Below are positions 15,202 to 19,253 of a stretch of 19,253 bases of DNA, one piece after another (position 1 is the first letter of the stretch; every line of letters begins with the position of its first letter). Below the pieces are notes generated by a model. The model did no database searches. It saw only the letters and a list, made by a program, of their open reading frames with translations, and was not told the origin of the DNA. This DNA is from Candidatus Sigynarchaeota archaeon (GTDB lineage: Archaea > Asgardarchaeota > Jordarchaeia > Jordarchaeales > Jordarchaeaceae), in assembly GCA_030587505.1 (NCBI GenBank), contig JAUQYY010000209.1:1-19253 (forward strand), in the 5' to 3' direction. The translations under genes and the position numbers were made by a program.

Positions 15202-16068
15202 ATGGCAGAAAAAGAGCGAACGGAATATTTTAAAATTTTGACACTTGAAGCCAAGCTGATTAAGCAAAAGTACAAGACACTCGGTACAGGAAGGAGTGGA
15301 AAGCTTAGCCAGTGGTCAGGGTACATTCCTCTAAAGAACCAAACCGCATACGTCTCGCTCTATATACCCAAAAATTTTCCCAATGAGCCCCCAGTGATAA
15401 GGGTAAGAGGAATACGCACCAACTTCAATGAAGAACTAGATATCCTGAAGAATTGGAGGAGGGGGTACCACATAACAGACGTCCTAGACGCTTTGAGAGA
15501 ATACCTCGAAAGAAGGCGTGTTGATGATAGAATCACTAAGAGACTCGCCGAAGAACTCCAGAGAATGAAAGAGGTTTCACGCACGCTTCTGACAGGGTCG
15601 GAATTCGTGTCTATCGGAATTCGAAGAGACACACCAAGCTTAAGAGAGTACAGTTTACGCGTCACCTTCTCGAGGTACTCAAGACCCAAGTTTAGGGGGA
15701 GAAGCATAACCGTTAGGATAACGCTTCCGGAGGAGTACCCAACAACGAAACCAGAGATAGAAGTCTCTAGCGGTGAGGAGGACATGAATTTGAAGATTGA
15801 AAACTATTTGGAAAACATGCAACCTCTGAGGACCTGGAGCCGAGACAACTACATATCCGAAATTGCTCTATCAATCCTAAAATTTTTCGACAATTTAGCT
15901 CCACCGACATGTCCCATATGCCTCTCCAAGATCACCAAGGAGGAGCAGGGTGACGCCGCTCAGTGCAGAAATCTGAAGTGCCAAAGCATATACCACCGCA
16001 GATGCCTTGAGGCGTGGATACGCCAAGGATACAAAAAGGAGTGTGTTGTTTGTGGTAAGCCAATTTAG
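15202..16068 (+). CDS. Tandem UBC/RWD-like protein with C-terminal RING (E3-like)
   Basis: A 288-residue protein with three parts. Residues ~8-105 have a UBC-fold pattern: N-terminal helix, WSGYIPL, YVSLYIPKNFPNEPP (like the E2 'FP..YPF.PP' strand), then a closing helix. Residues ~112-232 repeat it: helix, GSEFVSIGI, ITVRITLPEEYPTTKPEIEV, closing helix. Neither has an HPN motif or an active-site cysteine, so they resemble inactive E2 variants or RWD domains. A RING (~237-284) follows with C237/C240, C255/C260, H265/C268, C281/C284. RWD-RING fusions are known eukaryotic ubiquitin ligases (RNF14, RNF25). The likely role is an E3 that recruits the E2 or modifier. The RING is certain, the UBC/RWD folds are probable. 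Confidence 0.85.
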   Translation: MAEKERTEYFKILTLEAKLIKQKYKTLGTGRSGKLSQWSGYIPLKNQTAYVSLYIPKNFPNEPPVIRVRGIRTNFNEELDILKNWRRGYHITDVLDALREYLERRRVDDRITKRLAEELQRMKEVSRTLLTGSEFVSIGIRRDTPSLREYSLRVTFSRYSRPKFRGRSITVRITLPEEYPTTKPEIEVSSGEEDMNLKIENYLENMQPLRTWSRDNYISEIALSILKFFDNLAPPTCPICLSKITKEEQGDAAQCRNLKCQSIYHRRCLEAWIRQGYKKECVVCGKPI

Positions 16069-16088
16069 AGGATACATACTGGCTTTTG

Positions 16089-17237
16089 TTACACGAGGTT
16101 TAAAGTGAGTTTTTTGGGGGTTGCTATGTGTTTCGAGATCACGAATATGTTCTCACCAGACTTAACCCCCACATCTCTGAGTCGGAGTTCATCCCCGAGA
16201 GGAAAATACTCCTTGTACGCTATCTCTGGGTCGGGAATAGCGTATCGTTGGGATATCTGAACCTTAAGATCGAAGACCGTTGCACTGGAGTCAACATTTA
16301 TCCTCTGGGACTCTTCTTCGGCTCCACAGAGCCAACAGTCAGTTCTTCTCCTCCGATTCAGGTAATCGAACCCGCCAGTGATTCCGTTGTATCTGAACAT
16401 TTCCGCGGTTCTGGGGAAACCTAACAGAACCTTTATCGCTTCCTGGGATTGGATTCCCGCAATTATAGCGTTTGTGGTTAGAATCGCGGGCAGTTTTGGA
16501 GCGATTTTCTCTTGTATTTCTTTTGCAAGTTCCTCGTTAACTCCAGGAATCGCGGTTAGATCCTTTAGCTTGGCATGTTTCAGGTCAAGCTCGGTTTTGT
16601 ACCCTCTCGAGAACAGCTCCTCAACGATACCAAACGTTAAACTCTTTATGTGATACTTCTCCAACTCGTTGAGCAGATCCTCTGGTTTCCGTCTTCGAAG
16701 CGAGCACCAAACCCTCTGCTTGCCCTTAGGGGGATAACATTCATAGCAGGGTGTAACATGCGGGATTATCACACGCACATGGCCGAAAAAACCGTGGGTT
16801 CCAGCGTCGATGAAAGGCTTGTTCAAAGACACGGCGACCGAGTTCAGGTAGCGACGCCCCTCAAAATTATCCAAGCTACTGAGAAAGATGTCGGCTTCCC
16901 GGTACTTCTCAATCGGAACATTTTCGATGCTGTCGTAAATGCTTTCCACTTCTAAGCGGGGATTCATCTCAGTCAGTGTACGCTCAGCAGCCGCAACCTT
17001 CGGCTTGCCTATGTCCTGGTCTCGAAACAGCATCTGCCGGCTCAGATTTGAGAGCTCCACAACATCATTGTCGATTATGATTAGTTTCTTAAGCCCCATC
17101 AAGGCTAGGTTCTTGGCGGATTCGCAGCCCAAGGCGCCCATACCCGCTATTAATGCGGTCGAGTTTAGAAGCTTATCTTGATTCCACGCAACGCCCATAA
17201 TGTTAACAAGTTTCTGTCTATGGTAGCGATCCTCCAC
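16089..17237 (-). CDS. E1-like ubiquitin-activating enzyme (Uba2-type)
   Basis: A 382-residue E1 that adenylates and thioesterifies the modifier. GTG 17237 is chosen because GGGGG (17245-17249) lies seven bases upstream and the protein then begins with EDRYHRQ, as in ThiF/E1 proteins; the frame is open to TTG 17288. Features from that start: ATP loop GMGALG (32-37), Asp56/Asp58 in IIDND, NLSRQ (64-68), Lys78/Lys80. Zinc pairs are CYEC (164-167) and CWLC (301-304). The catalytic cysteine is Cys178 in VWCSLRRRKPED, matching the 'CTIRNTP' of Uba2. A ~70-residue cysteine-domain insert follows. Residues ~311-369 form a ubiquitin-fold domain for E2 binding. Complete E1 features distinguish it from MoeB. 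It follows E2 directly. Confidence 0.96.
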   Translation of the reverse strand: MEDRYHRQKLVNIMGVAWNQDKLLNSTALIAGMGALGCESAKNLALMGLKKLIIIDNDVVELSNLSRQMLFRDQDIGKPKVAAAERTLTEMNPRLEVESIYDSIENVPIEKYREADIFLSSLDNFEGRRYLNSVAVSLNKPFIDAGTHGFFGHVRVIIPHVTPCYECYPPKGKQRVWCSLRRRKPEDLLNELEKYHIKSLTFGIVEELFSRGYKTELDLKHAKLKDLTAIPGVNEELAKEIQEKIAPKLPAILTTNAIIAGIQSQEAIKVLLGFPRTAEMFRYNGITGGFDYLNRRRRTDCWLCGAEEESQRINVDSSATVFDLKVQISQRYAIPDPEIAYKEYFPLGDELRLRDVGVKSGENIFVISKHIATPKKLTLNLV

Positions 17238-17281
17238 GAGTAAACCCCCAGTCAGAATTTTACCCAAAAACAAGTGAAAAA

Positions 17282-17761
17282 TTACCAAGCCTTGTTGGCG
17301 TAGGTTGAAACCAACTCTCTGGCTCTCTCAAGAAACCTTGCTGGCTCGCGTCTAATTTGATACGCCGCTTCCGAGTTGAGCGGGCTATCAGGGTTCGGAT
17401 TCGTAAGTAGGGTTCGCAGTGACTCGATGATTCCAACGATGTTTGTTTGAGGCCTCCATTCCTTTCCCAGAATCGCTATGCAGACCGAAAAGGGCGGTTT
17501 GTCTCCATAGGCGATGTTGGGGTGCCATATTCTCGTGTGCCACAAAACCTCAGGTGGCTCGAAGGGAAAGCTGCGGGTAATTTTGATCTCTATTTTGAAC
17601 ATTCCACCCTCATAGGGAGAACCGGCGGGGCCATATATTATTCCACGCCAATGGGTGAGCTTACCGTTCACGGAGTGGAAGGTAGGCTCCTCCTTCCTCA
17701 TGCGCTGAGCTTCCAAGGCGAGCCTGGCCCAATACCGTTCTGAATCCAGTTGAGCAGGCGT
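17282..17761 (-). CDS. E2 ubiquitin-conjugating enzyme
   Basis: A UBC-fold E2 that takes the modifier from E1. Numbered from 17761 (159 residues), WHPNI gives HPN at 80-82, the active cysteine is Cys94 in SVCIAIL, a Trp is at 102 (KEWRP), and TNPNPDSPLN holds the conserved Asp loop. The strand SFPFEPPEV and YGPAGSPYEGG match the E2 core. The first standard start is TTG 17716, but this cuts the first helix. The frame extends as PAQLDSERYWARLALEAQRM to an ACG at 17761, seven bases after a perfect AGGAGG and directly after TAA, so the true start probably lies there or at CTG 17749. The stop overlaps the possible TTG of E1. Confidence 0.93.
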   Translation of the reverse strand, partial: TPAQLDSERYWARLALEAQRMRKEEPTFHSVNGKLTHWRGIIYGPAGSPYEGGMFKIEIKITRSFPFEPPEVLWHTRIWHPNIAYGDKPPFSVCIAILGKEWRPQTNIVGIIESLRTLLTNPNPDSPLNSEAAYQIRREPARFLERARELVSTYANKAW

Positions 17762-17768
17762 TTACGAA

Positions 17769-17774
17769 CCTCCT
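17769..17774 (-). promoter_or_regulatory. Shine-Dalgarno site of the E2 gene
   Basis: AGGAGG, read on the minus strand, is the strongest ribosome site in the window. It is 52 bases from the first standard start codon (TTG 17716) but only seven from the in-frame ACG 17761, so it bears on the start choice of E2. Confidence 0.65.
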
Positions 17775-17894
17775 GAAAAACTATTTCTAAGAATTACGGT
17801 TAACGCATCCAAAATTTCAGTCAGCTGATAATTCATTATGGAATCAAGTTTTTAGAAGAGAGCGGGGCAATCTAAGAATTACCACCGAAATAAA

Positions 17895-17906
17895 GAAGCG
17901 GGCTTC
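17895..17906 (-). terminator. Hairpin between Ub and E2 genes
   Basis: GAAGC-CC-GCTTC read on the minus strand, followed by TTTATTT, sits 14 bases past the stop of the modifier gene. It could end some modifier transcripts or attenuate read-through into E2-E1, letting the modifier be made in excess of its enzymes. Archaeal termination relies mainly on T-runs, so the hairpin role is uncertain. Confidence 0.35.
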
Positions 17907-17919
17907 CGTTTGAATATTT

Positions 17920-18165
17920 TTAGAAACCACCTTCGATGTCTGAGCTGACATAGAATATTTTATCCCCTTCTTGGATTCCTATACTTCCGAGTGTGGAGTT
18001 ATCATCCTGTAGCTCGATGCCCCTACAAGTGAGAGTCAGTGCGCTTTCGGGAACCCCACACTGCTTCGCTACTCTCTTTTTCAGAGACCCTACACTCTCA
18101 TCAGGATCGACTTCCATCTCATAAGGCTGCTCCGGACCGATGGCAGGGACTACTTTTATGAGCAT
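17920..18165 (-). CDS. Ubiquitin-like modifier precursor ending GGF
   Basis: An 81-residue beta-grasp protein starting at ATG 18165 with a GGGGGTT site eight bases upstream. It follows the ubiquitin pattern: MLIKVVPAI strand, EMEVDPDESVGSLKKRVAKQCGVPESAL (strand plus helix, ~16-43), TLTCRGIELQDDNSTL (as in ubiquitin 'LIFAGKQLEDGRTL'), then IQEGDKIFYVSS. The tail is DIEGGF: the Gly79-Gly80 needed for conjugation is followed by one Phe, so cleavage must expose it, as in precursors of ubiquitin and SUMO. Candidate acceptor lysines for chains are 4, 29, 30, 34 and 69. It heads the Ub-E2-E1 set. SAMP/MoaD-like proteins are less likely given the flanking E2 and RING genes. Confidence 0.95.
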   Translation of the reverse strand: MLIKVVPAIGPEQPYEMEVDPDESVGSLKKRVAKQCGVPESALTLTCRGIELQDDNSTLGSIGIQEGDKIFYVSSDIEGGF

Positions 18166-18294
18166 TGTTTAACCCCCAACGTTTTTATTTTGCTTACAGC
18201 CTATTATGTAAGTGTCAACGAAGAATTTAAAATCTTTCCATGGCTCAATCCTATGAGAAAGTTGTGTGAGGATTAAATTATTGATTGGGGATTT

Positions 18295-19002
18295 TTAGAG
18301 GCTTGAACCTAAATTGCTAATCCACCCGTATTTCGAGTATATTGTTCTTCCCTGTTCTGATGTTAGGAAGTTGATGAAGTGATCTGCGGTTTCTCTGTTT
18401 TCAGTGTAGGTTGTGGTTGCGATTAGAGTGCTTCTGTAGACTTGTATTTCTTTTGGTAGTTCAACGGCGTCAACGGTTTTTGTGTGTAGAACCTTGTAGG
18501 TGTTCCAGCCGAAAGCGGCGTCCACTCTTTTTCGTATAACTGAGCCTAGTAGTTCCCCGCATCCGTCAGCGAAAAGGGTTATGTTCTTTTGTATTTTTTC
18601 TGTTAGGCCGGTTTTGCTGCTGACCTCATCCCAGACACCTTTTAAGCTTCCAACGGTTGAAACGGCGATTTTCACATCTTCTCGGGTAAGGTCTGCTAAT
18701 GATCCTATTTTTTTGGGGTTTCCTTTTTGAGTCAGGATAACTGATCTCCTGTAGCCTAAGACTCTTCTGCTGTTTTTGTCTATTAAACCGCTTTTTTCCA
18801 GCTCGTCTAGTATGTACGCTGCACCGCAGGTGAAAACATCGCACTTATAGCTATTTGTGATTTCGGGAATTAGCTCGTAAGACATACCTACTGTGAATCG
18901 AATTGTAACGTTGTGTAGTTCCTGAAACTTTTTACCAAGAATTTTTGCGGGTGTGGCAACATCGCAGCAGGAATAGACGCGTAAGGATTTCCTCTCGGAC
19001 AA
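18295..19002 (-). CDS. ModA-like substrate-binding protein without signal peptide
   Basis: A 235-residue type-II periplasmic-binding-protein fold resembling molybdate/tungstate binder ModA: LRVYSCCDVATP (strand and first anion loop), CDVFTCGAAYILDELEKSGLI, RRSVILTQKGNPKKIGSLADLT (the hinge), VKIAVSTVGSLKGVWDEV, then DAAFGWNTYKVL and a C-terminal HFINFLTSEQGRTIYSKYG helix. ModA usually has 'DVFASAD' and 'NP..I.SL.DL', both recognisable here. The TTG start follows GGCGGG at five-base spacing, and an in-frame TAA 18 bases upstream excludes a longer start, so there is no signal peptide or lipobox. It would be cytosolic, perhaps an oxyanion sensor. No ABC permease is seen. Its gene precedes the modifier gene on the same strand by 129 bases. 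Confidence 0.75.
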   Translation of the reverse strand: MSERKSLRVYSCCDVATPAKILGKKFQELHNVTIRFTVGMSYELIPEITNSYKCDVFTCGAAYILDELEKSGLIDKNSRRVLGYRRSVILTQKGNPKKIGSLADLTREDVKIAVSTVGSLKGVWDEVSSKTGLTEKIQKNITLFADGCGELLGSVIRKRVDAAFGWNTYKVLHTKTVDAVELPKEIQVYRSTLIATTTYTENRETADHFINFLTSEQGRTIYSKYGWISNLGSSL

Positions 19003-19178
19003 CGAATCCCGCCTCTTTTAGCGATGGTTGGTGAAACAAGGGTTGGCAACAGGTAATAGATTAACGGGGTATAAGAAAGTATTCTTCTCGGGGAGAGGGA
19101 AAATAAATAAACAGGGGCTTTTCTTAAATCTTAATTACATTTAGTTCGAAGCTTATTATGTTTCGCGTGGGGAACAGA

Positions 19179-19253
19179 ATGATTGACGCTAGGATTTATC
19201 CTTTGGCGCTCGCCAAGATTCTCAGGCACAGTGGAATGTATTCGGGAATAGAA
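19179..19253 (+). CDS. Start of an unidentified gene (cut by the window end)
   Basis: An open frame begins at ATG 19179 with GGGG (19169-19172) six bases upstream, and an in-frame ATG lies at 19158. It stays open to the window end (MIDARIYPLALAKILRHSG...). Only about 25 residues are visible, too few to name. An AT-rich TATA-like stretch at ~19121-19131 fits a promoter, divergent from the ModA-like gene. Confidence 0.4.
   Translation, partial: MIDARIYPLALAKILRHSGMYSGIE

Noticed and set aside
16089..17237. MoeB/ThiF sulfur-carrier activating enzyme
   Set aside because: The catalytic-cysteine insert and C-terminal ubiquitin-fold domain, next to an E2 gene, mark a true E1.
1..19253. CRISPR arrays, insertion sequences, tRNA or rRNA genes
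   Set aside because: No regularly spaced direct repeats, transposase motifs, tRNA T-loop/acceptor patterns or rRNA-like sequence were seen on either strand.

Overview
The window reads as archaeal chromosome. It has an Orc1/Cdc6-type initiator, an archaeal tRNA-splicing endonuclease, a DUF47/PhoU-like protein, a Roadblock/LC7 protein and TATA boxes about 25-30 bp before likely transcription starts. Many GTG and TTG starts follow GGAG-type ribosome sites. A full ubiquitin-type cascade beside Roadblock and SMC genes points to a TACK- or Asgard-grade lineage such as Caldarchaeales (Aigarchaeota) or relatives. That placement is inference; there is no rRNA to settle it.

Left part (1-8050), mostly housekeeping or unknown genes: an unrecognised 308-aa protein with a winged-helix-like C-terminus; a convergent Orc1/Cdc6-like ATPase; an AT-rich divergent spacer with two dyads; a Roadblock protein with a proline-rich tail; a 49-aa cysteine-rich mini-protein; a zinc-ribbon plus RING-like protein; an alpha/beta hydrolase; a small hypothetical protein; a GC-rich structured RNA candidate (5750-5913); EndA overlapping a DUF47 protein; and a long empty spacer.

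Middle part (8052-13956): a DedA/VTT membrane protein converges on a tightly overlapping minus-strand operon, AAA+ ATPase > short SMC > ScpA kleisin > ScpB. The AAA+ protein has Asn where the Walker B catalytic Glu should be.

Right part (14062-18165), a ubiquitin-like conjugation locus: a small RING protein diverging from the AAA+/SMC operon over one shared TATA box; a HELGH metallopeptidase fused to a RING; a tandem UBC/RWD-like protein ending in a RING; an E1 and an E2 (overlapping, E2 first); and a ubiquitin-like modifier ending Gly-Gly-Phe. The inferred pathway: the modifier is trimmed to Gly-Gly, adenylated and thioesterified by E1, passed to E2 and directed by RING proteins, while the metallopeptidase may mature or remove it. 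No JAMM/Rpn11 isopeptidase is visible in the window. The AAA+ and SMC-ScpAB genes lie head to head with this locus, suggesting a functional link between modifier conjugation and chromosome structure or remodelling. The window ends with a ModA-like binding protein lacking a signal peptide and the start of another gene.
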